From contig NZ_JANIBK010000022.1 in NCBI RefSeq assembly GCF_024505165.1, positions 1 to 44,355 on the forward strand: DNA of 44,355 nt. The letters run 5' to 3'. Source of the DNA: Methylomonas rivi (GTDB lineage: Bacteria > Pseudomonadota > Gammaproteobacteria > Methylococcales > Methylomonadaceae). The notes under the pieces are model-generated. The model made no database searches and had not been told where the DNA came from. It saw only the letters and a list, made by a program, of their open reading frames with translations. Shown here one piece after another: positions 9,213 to 18,170 of the stretch (the first letter of the stretch is position 1; every line of letters starts with the position of its first letter). The position numbers and the translations under genes are program-made.

Positions 9213-9634
9213 ACAGCCACGAAATTTGTTTACCTCGCAAACTCACCAACCAGTTGCTGCATTTGGCGCAATTATCGCCGGACACTGAAGTTTGCGGCCT
9301 GGTCGGCGCGGACGAAGACGGTCTGCCGAGCGCCTGCTATCCGGTCGACAATAACGCCGCCAACCCGCAAATCCGCTTTTCGCTGGAACCGAGCCAACAA
9401 ATCGCTGCCATGAAACAAATGCGCGAAAAAGGCCAAACCCTGTTCGCCATTTATCATTCGCATCCGACCGCGCCGGCCGAACCATCGGCCACCGACATCG
9501 AGCAAGCCGGTTATCCTGATGCCTTGCATTTGATCATCTCCTTGAATACCAAAGGCGTACTGGAAATGCGCGCTTTCAAAATTGCCGGCAATCAGGTGGA
9601 GGAATTTCCCTTGAGGTTAATCGAACAGGCCTGA
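9209..9634 (+). CDS. JAMM/MPN-domain metallopeptidase
   Basis: A 141-residue single-domain protein with the complete JAMM zinc signature. The upstream glutamate is in DTEVCGLV, and H-x-H-x10-D is in the YHSHPTAPAEPSATD segment. Bacterial members cut C-terminal extensions from ubiquitin-like sulfur carriers (the Mec+/CysO type), but no carrier gene is visible here. The ATG at 9209 overlaps the prmC stop (ATGA); an alternative ATG at 9197 adds four residues. Its 3' end overlaps the convergent CDF gene by 43 nt. The family call is firm; the substrate is unknown. Confidence 0.88.
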   Translation: MNSHEICLPRKLTNQLLHLAQLSPDTEVCGLVGADEDGLPSACYPVDNNAANPQIRFSLEPSQQIAAMKQMREKGQTLFAIYHSHPTAPAEPSATDIEQAGYPDALHLIISLNTKGVLEMRAFKIAGNQVEEFPLRLIEQA

Positions 9635-10593
9635 TCGACCGGATCGGCCGCCAAATGCTGCCAGGAGGCGATATCCTCTATCGGCTCGAGATGGGTATCG
9701 ATATCGATGCTGTCGAACTTGTCCATGATTTGTTGTTCTATCGTTTCCAGTAAATCGTGCCCCTGTTGCACCGACCAATCTCCGGGCACCAATACATGTA
9801 CCGACATGAAGCGGCGGGCGCCGGCATAACGGGTACGCAGGGCGTGGTAGGTAATATGATCCGAAGCGGCAAACTTATCCAGCACTTCGGTAATGACAGC
9901 CAACTCGTCTTCCGGCAGCGCAGCATCCATTAAACCGGATATGGTGCGGCGAATCAGATGCAACCCGGCCAGAACGATATTGACCGCCACCAAAATGGCG
10001 ATGATGGGATCGAGAATTTCCCAGCCGCCGATCCCCAGGTGTCGGGCCAGATTCAAGCCGGTATCAAAACGATTGGCCACGGCGATGATGCCTATCCCGA
10101 ATAAAATCCCGATCGTGGTCCACACATCGGTCATCAAATGCTTGCCGTCGGCCTCCAGGGTAATGGATTGCCGGCTGCGGCCCACGCTAATCAAAATCCG
10201 CGCCACGATTAAATTAATCAGCGAAGCAAACACGGAAACGGCGATACCCAAATCCAGTTTTTGCAACGGCATCGGGTGCCACAGCCGCTCCCAGGCGGTA
10301 TAGGCAATACTAAAGGCCGCCAACAAGATCATGATGCCTTCGGCGCCGCTGGAAAAATATTCTATCTTGTCGTGCCCGTAGGCATGGTTTTCATCCGGCG
10401 GCCGCGCCGCGATGCTGAGCACGAACAGCACGATAATCGCGGCCACCAGATTGATCACCGACTCCAGCGCATCCGACAGCAAGCCGACCGAATCGGTCAG
10501 CCAATAGGCATAACTTTTCAGCGCGATGGTGGATACGGCGGCAAAGATGGATAACCAACCATAGCGGGCCAACGACGGTTGCGCGGCGTCCAT
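9592..10593 (-). CDS. cation diffusion facilitator (CDF) metal exporter
   Basis: A 333-residue inner-membrane protein with about six hydrophobic segments and a C-terminal cytoplasmic domain, the layout of Zn/Fe/Co/Mn proton antiporters. The conserved YGHDKIEYFSSG segment follows TM2, and TM5 carries the metal-site HxxxD as HLMTD. In TM2, where H/D-x3-D is usual, the sequence is SDALESVIN, so the matching positions appear to be E and N. This could shift metal preference. Its last 43 nt overlap the end of the JAMM gene on the other strand. The metal cannot be assigned. Confidence 0.9.
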   Translation of the reverse strand: MDAAQPSLARYGWLSIFAAVSTIALKSYAYWLTDSVGLLSDALESVINLVAAIIVLFVLSIAARPPDENHAYGHDKIEYFSSGAEGIMILLAAFSIAYTAWERLWHPMPLQKLDLGIAVSVFASLINLIVARILISVGRSRQSITLEADGKHLMTDVWTTIGILFGIGIIAVANRFDTGLNLARHLGIGGWEILDPIIAILVAVNIVLAGLHLIRRTISGLMDAALPEDELAVITEVLDKFAASDHITYHALRTRYAGARRFMSVHVLVPGDWSVQQGHDLLETIEQQIMDKFDSIDIDTHLEPIEDIASWQHLAADPVDQACSINLKGNSST

Positions 10594-10894
10594 TAGCGAA
10601 TTCCATGTGTTAGAAACGGGCCTAGTCTAGCAGGCCGCCGTCACTTATTACACCTTAGCCGACACAAAACGCGTCTAAACAACCAAGCAAAATCTCCCGA
10701 ACGGTTCAAATAAACCATTCGAATTGTGCAATTGCGCCACCGGCTTAAAATAACCAGGGTAATTTGGCACGCTGTAGATGCCGCCTCCGGCGACAGATTC
10801 AGATTACACGCACCTTTCAGCTCCGCTACGGGAAAAACTAAAAAACTGGCATGGTTATCGCTTGCTTATAAGTTTTCCATTTTCGAGACATGTC
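10594..10894 (+). promoter_or_regulatory. divergent intergenic region with weak sulP promoter candidate
   Basis: About 300 nt separate the CDF and SulP genes. On the plus strand TTGTGC (10724-10729) and TAAAAT (10746-10751) are 16 nt apart, which would give a leader of about 140 nt. No riboswitch fold or strong hairpin is apparent. The SulP reading frame stays open upstream to 10778, but that extension looks non-coding. Confidence 0.35.
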
Positions 10895-12541
10895 ATGCAG
10901 CATCCTTCACTTGTCATAGTCCCCAAAACCGGCCTGGCCGGACTCGCGGAAAACTGGCGCAGCGATTTATTATCCGGTTTTTTGGTATTTCTGATTGCCT
11001 TGCCGCTTTGCCTGGGTATCGCAATGGCTTCCGGCTTTCCGCCCATGGCCGGCATCATTTCCGCCATTATCGGCGGCTTGGTGGTATCGCGCATCAGCGG
11101 TTCCTATGTGACGATCAATGGCCCCGCCGCCGGCCTGATCGTGGTAATTTTGGATGCCGTTCAGTCCCTGGGCCACGGCGACGCCATGGCCGGTTACCGT
11201 TACACCTTGGCCGCCATCGTGGTCGCCAGCGTGTTACAGGTGTTACTGGGCGTCTGCAAAGCCGGCAAATTGAGCGCGTTTTTCCCGTCTTCCGTGGTGC
11301 ACGGCATGCTGGCCGCCATCGGCATCATCATCATGGCCAAACAGATTCATACCTTGCTGGGAGTGAAACCGGAAGCCAAATCCTTGCTCGGCACCATAGC
11401 CGAAATTCCGCATTCGCTCATCGAAATGAACCCGGAAGTCTGCATTATCGGCTTGTGCGGTTTGGGGTTATTAATAGCTTGGGCGCTGATCAAAAACCCG
11501 GTCTTGAAAATGGTCCCCGCCCCCATTCTGGTGGTCTTGCTGGGCTTGGTGCTGGGCCAATATTTCGATTTGGACCATATCCACAAATACCTGTTTTTAC
11601 CGGATGCGAAAATGCTGCCGCACCACGAATTTTCCGTGGGCCCGGCCTTTTTGGTGGCCGTGCCGGAAAACTTTTTGTCCGGCTTTTATTTTCCGGACTT
11701 TTCCCTGATCGCCAGTTACGAGTTCTGGCTTGCCGTCGTCACCATCTGGTTGGTCGGCAGCCTGGAAAGCTTATTGAGCGCCGCGGCGGTCGACAAACTG
11801 GACCCCTATAAACGCGACTCCAACCTAAACCGGGACTTGGCGGCGGTCGGGGTTGGCAACATCGTTGCCGGCCTGATCGGCGGCTTGCCGATGATCGCGG
11901 AGATTGTACGTAGTTCGGCCAACATCAATAACGGCGCCAAAACCGGCTGGGCCAATTTTTTCCACGGCGCCTTTTTGTTGATCTTCGTCGCCCTGTTTCC
12001 GCGCCTGATACACGAAATACCGTTATCCTCCCTGGCAGCCTTGCTGGTGTTTACCGGCTTTCGCCTAGCCTCGCCGAAGGAATTCGCCAAAACCCTGGCG
12101 GTCGGCCTGGACAATTTTGCGGTATTCGTCATCACCATCATCGGCGTACTGGCGACCGACTTGCTAATCGGCGTGGCCATCGGCATCGTGGCGGAACTAT
12201 TGATCCATTTGGCGCGCGGCCTGAAACCGAACCATATCTTTTCCATCGCCTACCATGTCGATCGTACCGCCGCCGACACTTACCATATCGCCGTCAGCGG
12301 CTCGGCGGTATTCTCAAACTTCATCAGCTTGAAAAGCCTGTTGGCGGACTTTCCCAAACAAAAAAAGGTATATTTCGATTTGAGCGAGGCCGAATTGATC
12401 GACCACACCGTGATGGAATTCATTCATCACTTTACCGAAGAATACAACCACGCCGGCGGCCAATGCGAAATCGTCGGGCTGGATGGGCACGAAACATTCT
12501 CCGACCATCATTTGGCCGCGCGCCGCAAGACGGCCAACTGA
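10895..12541 (+). CDS. SulP-family anion transporter with STAS domain
   Basis: A 548-residue inner-membrane transporter of the SLC26/SulP family. The first hydrophobic block carries the family-type sequence FLIALPLCLGIAMASGFPP; TM segments continue to about residue 415. The STAS domain occupies about 430-540 and includes VYFDLSEAELIDHTVME. Members move sulfate, bicarbonate or other anions. The substrate cannot be read from sequence and no carbonic-anhydrase gene is adjacent. I placed the start at the ATG at 10895, just before the predicted cytosolic N-terminus; the longer frame from 10778 adds 39 unlike residues. Confidence 0.9.
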   Translation: MQHPSLVIVPKTGLAGLAENWRSDLLSGFLVFLIALPLCLGIAMASGFPPMAGIISAIIGGLVVSRISGSYVTINGPAAGLIVVILDAVQSLGHGDAMAGYRYTLAAIVVASVLQVLLGVCKAGKLSAFFPSSVVHGMLAAIGIIIMAKQIHTLLGVKPEAKSLLGTIAEIPHSLIEMNPEVCIIGLCGLGLLIAWALIKNPVLKMVPAPILVVLLGLVLGQYFDLDHIHKYLFLPDAKMLPHHEFSVGPAFLVAVPENFLSGFYFPDFSLIASYEFWLAVVTIWLVGSLESLLSAAAVDKLDPYKRDSNLNRDLAAVGVGNIVAGLIGGLPMIAEIVRSSANINNGAKTGWANFFHGAFLLIFVALFPRLIHEIPLSSLAALLVFTGFRLASPKEFAKTLAVGLDNFAVFVITIIGVLATDLLIGVAIGIVAELLIHLARGLKPNHIFSIAYHVDRTAADTYHIAVSGSAVFSNFISLKSLLADFPKQKKVYFDLSEAELIDHTVMEFIHHFTEEYNHAGGQCEIVGLDGHETFSDHHLAARRKTAN

Positions 12542-12725
12542 CCGCAACCGTGCCCCAAACAGCGCATGGCCCGGCCGAAGCCGAACATCAGGAGGACCGC
12601 CCCAACCGGCTAGCGCCGTGCCGGATGACGGGGTTTTAAGTTTCGGCCCACGGTTGCGGGGATACTTATTTCCGTCTACCCAGTAGAATTGGAACCCTTT
12701 CATCCATGACCCCCAACCGCCGACC

Positions 12726-14156
12726 ATGCGCCAACTTCTGCTCAGACCCATCATCTTCGTCACCCTCATCATGAGTCTGCTGGTGTTGGGAGAATTAATG
12801 GCTATCGGCCGCCTGACCTGGCAAAACCATCAACGCATCCAAACCATCCAAACCGACATAGGCAAGGGTCACCGGCTGCAGGAAACCATTTTCGAATTGC
12901 TGCAATTGCAATCGAAAATAGCCATACACCAAAACGATCCGGCGGTAACGGCGGAGCAGATTCAGGAACTGCAATCGCACCTGATGGATTTACTGGAACA
13001 CCACGACAGCAGCGAGTTCAGCGTGCCGCTGGACTTACAGAACCTGCAAAATAAATTCAGCCAAGCCATCAACGGCGACGCCCGCGCCATGATCGATACC
13101 GTCGACCTGATTCAGGATTTATTGGACCAACAAACCGACGAAGAGGAAAAACTCTTAATCGGCGTGGAAAACGACAGCCAGCTGGAACTGCAGCTGGCGG
13201 TGATCCTGCCGCTGCTGCTGATCTGGATAGGCCAGTATTTTTTCCGCAATAACGTGCTGGAACCCTTGGAAGCCCTACGGGTGTTATTGTCCGGTCTGGC
13301 GGAGGGCGTCAAACAACCCATACAGCTCAGCAGCCCCGATCCCATCATTAACGACTTGTTCGAACGCTACAACCATTTGGTCGAACATTTAATCGAATTG
13401 GAGCAAACCCACCTCAATTACACCAGCCGCCTGGAAAGCCAAGTGCGCCAGACCAGTCACAAATTACTCGAACAAAGCCAGCGCCTGGCCAAGGCCGAGC
13501 GTTTGGCGGCCTTGACCGAAATGGCGGCCAGTACCGCGCACGAGTTACGCAATCCGCTGGCCGTGATTCAAGCGGCACTGGAGAACATGCAAGCCGAATC
13601 CGCCGACCCCGAGTTCCGCGAGCGCATAGGCCTGTTGCACAGGGAAGTACACCGGCTGACCAAGCATCTCAACGATTTGCTCAGTAACGCCCGCAACAGC
13701 AGCGAGACCGCCCAAGCCCTCCCTGTCAACAACGTGATTCAGGAATTGATCACCCTACTCAGCTATCAGGCGGCGGACAGCATCCGTTTCGATCTACACG
13801 CCGACAACGATATCGTCGCGGTACTGCCCGAAACCGAGTTTCGGCAAGTGTTGTTAAACTTGTTGCAAAATGCCGTGCAAGCCATCGGCGATAGCCCCGG
13901 CACGGTGCGCGTCGATGTCGGCCGGACAGAGCAACAATTACAGGTTAGCGTCACCGACAGCGGCGGCGGCTTCAACACTGAACTATTACAACAAGGCATA
14001 CGCCCCTTCGTCAGTTTGAAGGAAAAAGGCAGCGGCCTGGGCTTGGCAATGGTGCAACGTTTTGCCCGCGATTTACACGGCCAACTCAGGCTGGCCAACA
14101 ATCCGGACGGACACGCCTGCGTCACGCTGTCGCTGCCGCTGACTCCCGCCGCCTAG
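12726..14156 (+). CDS. membrane sensor histidine kinase (NtrB-like)
   Basis: A 476-residue sensor kinase. TM1 is at about residues 5-28, followed by a helical periplasmic region (30-150, rich in L, Q and E) and TM2 at about 155-173. A HAMP-like linker and coiled coil (175-255) lead to the H-box AHELRNPLA with phospho-accepting His272. The ATP-binding domain has the N-box LLNLLQNAVQAI and the G-boxes DSGGGF and GSGLGLAMVQRF. It precedes a sigma54-type response regulator by 33 nt, so the two form a cognate pair. No ribosome-binding site is evident before the ATG. The signal is unknown. Confidence 0.93.
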   Translation: MRQLLLRPIIFVTLIMSLLVLGELMAIGRLTWQNHQRIQTIQTDIGKGHRLQETIFELLQLQSKIAIHQNDPAVTAEQIQELQSHLMDLLEHHDSSEFSVPLDLQNLQNKFSQAINGDARAMIDTVDLIQDLLDQQTDEEEKLLIGVENDSQLELQLAVILPLLLIWIGQYFFRNNVLEPLEALRVLLSGLAEGVKQPIQLSSPDPIINDLFERYNHLVEHLIELEQTHLNYTSRLESQVRQTSHKLLEQSQRLAKAERLAALTEMAASTAHELRNPLAVIQAALENMQAESADPEFRERIGLLHREVHRLTKHLNDLLSNARNSSETAQALPVNNVIQELITLLSYQAADSIRFDLHADNDIVAVLPETEFRQVLLNLLQNAVQAIGDSPGTVRVDVGRTEQQLQVSVTDSGGGFNTELLQQGIRPFVSLKEKGSGLGLAMVQRFARDLHGQLRLANNPDGHACVTLSLPLTPAA

Positions 14157-14189
14157 CCCGACAGCGCGAAACCACCACGAGAAACCGCC

Positions 14190-15587
14190 ATGATGACGAA
14201 TACACTGCTGATCATTGAAGACGAAGCCCTGCTGGGCGCCGAACTGGCACGCTATTTTAAAAAGGCCGATTGGGAAGTCAGTGTGGTGGATTCGGTGCAA
14301 AAAGCCGAAAACCATTTGCGCGAACAAAACCTCGACCCGCTGGTAGTGCTGTCGGACATGAACCTGCCGGACGGCAACGCCCTGGACTTACTGGAAAAAC
14401 TCAAACCCGAGATCGACAGCAGCGAATGGATATTCTTGACCGGTTACGGCAGCGTGGCCGATTCGGTGCGGGCGGTGCGGCTGGGCGCCTACGATTTCAT
14501 CGAAAAGCCCTGCTCGCTGGACAGGCTCAACCTGCTGGTGGAAGGCGCCGCCCGCAGCGCTCGCGCCCAGCGGCGGGTGCAACTGCAAACCGCCGCCCAA
14601 AACAGCCAGTACAGTATCGACAGCCTGCTCGGCTCCAGCCCGGCCATGGCGACCTTGCGCGGCATGCTGAGACAAGTGGTGAATGTACCGTTTTCCAGCC
14701 TGATTATCAGCGGCGAAACCGGCACAGGCAAAGGCATGATCGCGCGAATTCTGCATTATTCCGGCGTGCGCGCCAATGCTCCCTTGGTGGAAATCAACTG
14801 CGCCGCCCTACCGCGGGAATTGCTGGAGGCGGAGTTATTCGGTTACGAAGCCGGCTCGTTCACCGGCGCCAAGAAACGCCATCGCGGCATGTTCGAACAG
14901 GCCCACACCGGCACCTTGTTTCTGGACGAAATCGGCGAGATGGATCTGGATTTACAGAGCAAGTTATTAAAAGCGGTGGAAGATTTGCGCATCCGCCGGC
15001 TGGGCAGCGAAACCGAAATCAGCGTGGACGTGCAAATCATCGCCGCCACCAATCTGGATCTGGTGGAAAAAGTGGCCGCCGGCCAATTCCGCCGCGACCT
15101 TTACCATCGCCTGAATGTCATCAACATTCGCGTGCCCTCGCTGCGGGAGCATAAGCAAGATTTGGAGCAACTGGTGCCGCAGTTTATCGCCGCCTGCAAC
15201 CGTAAATCGGCAAAAAACGTCTGCACTATTCCGGAAGCCACCTGGCAGGCCATCAAAGCCTACGACTGGCCCGGCAATATCCGTGAATTACGTAACGTGC
15301 TGGAACGTTGCGTGTTATTGGCCAGCGACCAAACCTTGTCCACCGAATGGCTGCAACTGCAAACCCCTCGGCTGGTTTCGGCACAAGCCATGCCGCGCAC
15401 CGATCGGGAAGGCTTGTTCATTCCGCTGGACGGCAGCCTGAGTTTGCACGAAATGGAAAAATTCATCATCCAGGAAGCCTTGAACCGCACCGACGCCAAC
15501 GTTACCGCCGCGGCCCGCATGCTGGGCACCACCCGGGAAACTTTGCGCTACCGGGTGCAGAAGTACCATTTGAAGTGCAAGTTTTAA
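14190..15587 (+). CDS. sigma54-dependent response regulator (NtrC family)
   Basis: A 465-residue activator with three domains. The receiver domain has acceptor Asp56 (LSDMNLPDG). The AAA+ domain carries Walker A GETGTGKG near 174, the sigma54-contact loop as GSFTGA (variant of GAFTGA) and Walker B TLFLDEIGEMD. A Fis-type helix-turn-helix covers about 430-462 (NVTAAARMLGTTRETLRYRV). It should activate sigma54 promoters when phosphorylated by the upstream kinase. I found no convincing -24/-12 site in the nearby spacers, so the regulon probably lies elsewhere. Its stop overlaps the convergent lipoprotein gene by 4 nt. Confidence 0.95.
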   Translation: MMTNTLLIIEDEALLGAELARYFKKADWEVSVVDSVQKAENHLREQNLDPLVVLSDMNLPDGNALDLLEKLKPEIDSSEWIFLTGYGSVADSVRAVRLGAYDFIEKPCSLDRLNLLVEGAARSARAQRRVQLQTAAQNSQYSIDSLLGSSPAMATLRGMLRQVVNVPFSSLIISGETGTGKGMIARILHYSGVRANAPLVEINCAALPRELLEAELFGYEAGSFTGAKKRHRGMFEQAHTGTLFLDEIGEMDLDLQSKLLKAVEDLRIRRLGSETEISVDVQIIAATNLDLVEKVAAGQFRRDLYHRLNVINIRVPSLREHKQDLEQLVPQFIAACNRKSAKNVCTIPEATWQAIKAYDWPGNIRELRNVLERCVLLASDQTLSTEWLQLQTPRLVSAQAMPRTDREGLFIPLDGSLSLHEMEKFIIQEALNRTDANVTAAARMLGTTRETLRYRVQKYHLKCKF

Positions 15588-16129
15588 TGCCAGCCGCCGT
15601 ATTGGGTGGTGGGATCGCCGCGAAATCCGGCGGTGGTTTTATTGCTGGCCGGCACCGTACCGCTACTTTCCGCCGCACTCACCAGATTCTTATGCGTGTA
15701 ACCGCCCAACGCCTTGGCCTGCCGGGCAATCCGGGTACTGAGTTGGTTAATATCGAACTTACTAGCCGCCGCATGCACCACCACCGAAACCATGCGCTGC
15801 TCGTCGCCGGCCGCCGCCGACGGGTAATAGGCCAGTATTATCGGCAACACGGTGCCGGCCGGCACTTCGATACTGTAATGCGGACCGTCGCTCAGCTCGA
15901 TTTCCGCTAAAACCTGCCCCGACTCGGTCAACGCCTTGACAATACCGGTTTTCACCGGCCCGTCGTCATTGGTTACCAACCCTTGCAAGGTTTTGTTACC
16001 GGCATATTTTTCCACGCCGGTTTTGCCGGCAACCGTTGGCTGCGGCTTGGAATCGCAACCGGTCAGCGTCCCGCCGCCGGCGCAGCTTAGGCATACCGCC
16101 AGCAAAATCCGCTTAAATGTTGGCTTCAT
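15584..16129 (-). CDS. small lipoprotein with TGVEKY motif
   Basis: A 181-residue protein of unknown function. It has a signal peptide ending in lipobox LTGC. The mature N-terminus carries KTGVEKYAGNKT. The central part (LQGLVTNDDGPV to IEVPAGTVLPIIL) looks like a beta-rich transthyretin or carboxypeptidase-regulatory-like fold. The C-terminus is low-complexity and ends in QYGGWH. I chose the ATG at 16129 (or 16132) because GGGGGA stands a few bases upstream; the frame extends to 16147. The six residues TGVEKY match the repeat core of the protein at 42501-43886. Whether that is more than chance is open. Confidence 0.75.
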   Translation of the reverse strand: MKPTFKRILLAVCLSCAGGGTLTGCDSKPQPTVAGKTGVEKYAGNKTLQGLVTNDDGPVKTGIVKALTESGQVLAEIELSDGPHYSIEVPAGTVLPIILAYYPSAAAGDEQRMVSVVVHAAASKFDINQLSTRIARQAKALGGYTHKNLVSAAESSGTVPASNKTTAGFRGDPTTQYGGWH

Positions 16130-16276
16130 CATTATCCCCCCTGTCATACTGTTTATAATATTGCCGAATCAGTGTAGCCCAATCCGCCCGGCATTGCCGG
16201 CGGGCAGATAGAGGTTGAATTCGCCAGCTATCGCCTTTATAGTGACCCGCCTTTTTTCCACTTGCAAATCAACACT

Positions 16277-16759
16277 ATGCCATCATTCGATATCGTTTCC
16301 GAACTGGACAGCCACGAAGTGACCAACGCCGTTGATCAGGCCAACAAAGAAGTCGCCACCCGCTTCGATTTCAAGGGCAGCAATGCCTGCTTTGAGCAAC
16401 AGGACGACAGCATCGTCATGAAAGCCGAATCTACTTTTCAACTGCAGCAAATGCTGCCGATTCTGTACGCCAAAATGGGCAAGCGCGGCATCGACATCGC
16501 CTGCCTGGAAAGCGGCAAAATTCAGGACACCGGCAAAACCGCCCAGCAGTCCATCGCCTTGAAACAAGGCATAGAGAGCGATCTGGCGAAAAAAATCGTC
16601 AAAATCATCAAGGACAAAAAGCTGAAAGTGCAAACCGCCATCAACGGCGACAAACTGCGCGTTACCGGCAAAAAACGCGACGACTTACAGGAGGCTATAC
16701 AAATGCTGCGCGGCGAAGACCTGGGCCAGCCGCTGCAATTCAATAACTTTCGCGATTAA
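16277..16759 (+). CDS. yajQ: YajQ-family nucleotide-binding protein
   Basis: A 160-residue cytoplasmic protein matching YajQ/DUF520 throughout: MPSFDIVSELD at the start, NKEVATRFDFKG near 30 and a C-terminus ending in QPLQFNNFRD. YajQ proteins bind nucleotides, and a Xanthomonas member is reported to bind cyclic di-GMP. The frame is open five codons upstream, but the ATG at 16277 opens the conserved sequence. A cyclic-di-GMP phosphodiesterase-type gene lies 1.5 kb downstream on the same strand, a possible functional link. Confidence 0.93.
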   Translation: MPSFDIVSELDSHEVTNAVDQANKEVATRFDFKGSNACFEQQDDSIVMKAESTFQLQQMLPILYAKMGKRGIDIACLESGKIQDTGKTAQQSIALKQGIESDLAKKIVKIIKDKKLKVQTAINGDKLRVTGKKRDDLQEAIQMLRGEDLGQPLQFNNFRD

Positions 16760-16844
16760 CGCATTCCCAATCCATTATTACCGGCGGCGCGGCAATCACC
16801 ACGCCACCGGGTTTATTCCGCCTAACCGCACTTTTCAACTTTGC

Positions 16845-18170
16845 ATGACTGTTTTCGATAACCACCTGGGGCTGCAGCGGGCCAAACAACTCAATCGCGA
16901 TTGCCATTGCCTGTCGCTGGACCGGCGGCAATTGCGGCGGGAGCTGGCGGCGCAACCGCACGGCGACAGCCTGTGCCGGATGATCTGCGAAGAGCGTCCG
17001 CATTTGATTTCCGATGCTGCCGTGTTCGTCGCCGAAGCCAGCCTGCAAAAACAGCGCGACATCATAGCCGCCATCGAGCAGGTGATCGCCTTGCCGGCGT
17101 ATCAACAGCGGGTACTGGCATACGCGCCGCCATCGGCACGCTTTCAACCCAAGGCCCGCGGCGTCTTCCTGGGTTACGATTTCCATCTGGACGACGAGGG
17201 GCCGAAATTAATCGAAATCAACACCAATGCCGGCGGCGCCTTGATCAATCTATTGCTGACCAAGGCCCACAAGGCCTGCGAAAGCTGCCCTTGTCAACTG
17301 GATTTTCCAAACAGTGCGCTGGATGCCGAACAAGCCATCATCGGTATGTTTCAAGCCGAATGGCGACTGGAAGGCCGGGCGCAAACCTTGCGGAACGTTG
17401 CCATCGTCGACGCGGCCCCCGACCGACAATACATGCTGCCGGAGTTTCTGCTGTTTCAAAATCTGTTCGCCAAGCATGGCATCAACGCGCTGATTTGCGA
17501 CCCCGGCGAGCTGGCATTCCGCGACGGCGGGCTTTGGCACGGCCAAACCGTTATCGATCTGGTCTACAACCGCCTGACCGATTTCGCCCTGGAACTGCCG
17601 GCGCAACAGGCGCTATTGCAAGCCTATCTGGCCGGTGCCGCCGTTGTGACGCCGCACCCCAGAAACCACGCCTTATATGCCGACAAACGCAACCTGGCCG
17701 TGCTGACCGACCCCGTTGCGTTGCGGGCCATGGGCATCGACAGCGCCACCCAAACCGTCCTCTTGCAAGGCATCGCTAATACCATCCGGGTTGAGGAACA
17801 ACAGGCCGACGCTCTCTGGCAACAACGCAAACAGTTGTTTTTCAAACCGGCCAAGGGTTACGGCAGCAAAGCCGCCTATCGCGGCGACAAACTGACCCGG
17901 CGGGTATTCGGCGAAATTCTGCAAACCGATTACGTAGCCCAAGCGCTGGTGCAACCCAGCGAACGGCAATTGCAAATCGGCGATCACGCAGTCGAATTGA
18001 AACTGGACTTACGCCATTACGTCTACCAAGGCCAAACTCAGACCGTTTGCGCCCGCCTCTATCAAGGCCAAACCACCAACTTCCGCACCCCGGGCGGCGG
18101 CTTTGCCCAGGTGGTTGCGGTGCCGCAAACCACGGAATCCGCGCCGGTGCTTTCCAGCCAAAAGGCCTAA
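16845..18170 (+). CDS. ATP-grasp-like protein of unknown function
   Basis: A 441-residue soluble protein. Residues around 125-135 (LIEINTNAGGALIN) resemble the metal/ATP-binding strand of ATP-grasp ligases such as glutathione synthetase. KPAKGYGSKAAYRG near 330 looks like the nucleotide-gripping loop, and VELKLDLRHYVYQG near 385 matches the strand that contributes a metal-binding acidic residue in that fold. A carboxylate-amine ligase reaction would fit, but the substrate is unknown. I recognise no characterised homologue. It lies between yajQ and the HD-GYP gene. No clear ribosome-binding site precedes the ATG. Confidence 0.75.
   Translation: MTVFDNHLGLQRAKQLNRDCHCLSLDRRQLRRELAAQPHGDSLCRMICEERPHLISDAAVFVAEASLQKQRDIIAAIEQVIALPAYQQRVLAYAPPSARFQPKARGVFLGYDFHLDDEGPKLIEINTNAGGALINLLLTKAHKACESCPCQLDFPNSALDAEQAIIGMFQAEWRLEGRAQTLRNVAIVDAAPDRQYMLPEFLLFQNLFAKHGINALICDPGELAFRDGGLWHGQTVIDLVYNRLTDFALELPAQQALLQAYLAGAAVVTPHPRNHALYADKRNLAVLTDPVALRAMGIDSATQTVLLQGIANTIRVEEQQADALWQQRKQLFFKPAKGYGSKAAYRGDKLTRRVFGEILQTDYVAQALVQPSERQLQIGDHAVELKLDLRHYVYQGQTQTVCARLYQGQTTNFRTPGGGFAQVVAVPQTTESAPVLSSQKA

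Noticed and set aside
10764-10782. Possible sigma54 promoter (TTGGCAC ... TGCC) before SulP
   Set aside because: The GG and GC elements are 12 nt apart rather than 10, so it does not fit a -24/-12 site.
10726-11811. 361-codon frame overlapping the SulP gene in another phase
   Set aside because: The SulP frame carries clear membrane and STAS features; the other is a shadow.
12643-12660. CGGCCCACGGTTGCGG as a sigma54 site upstream of the sensor kinase
   Set aside because: GG-to-GC spacing is 9 nt, one short of the strict requirement.
16901-17779. 292-codon frame in another phase of the ATP-grasp-like gene
   Set aside because: Arg/Pro/Gly-rich shadow of a GC-rich gene, without start context.
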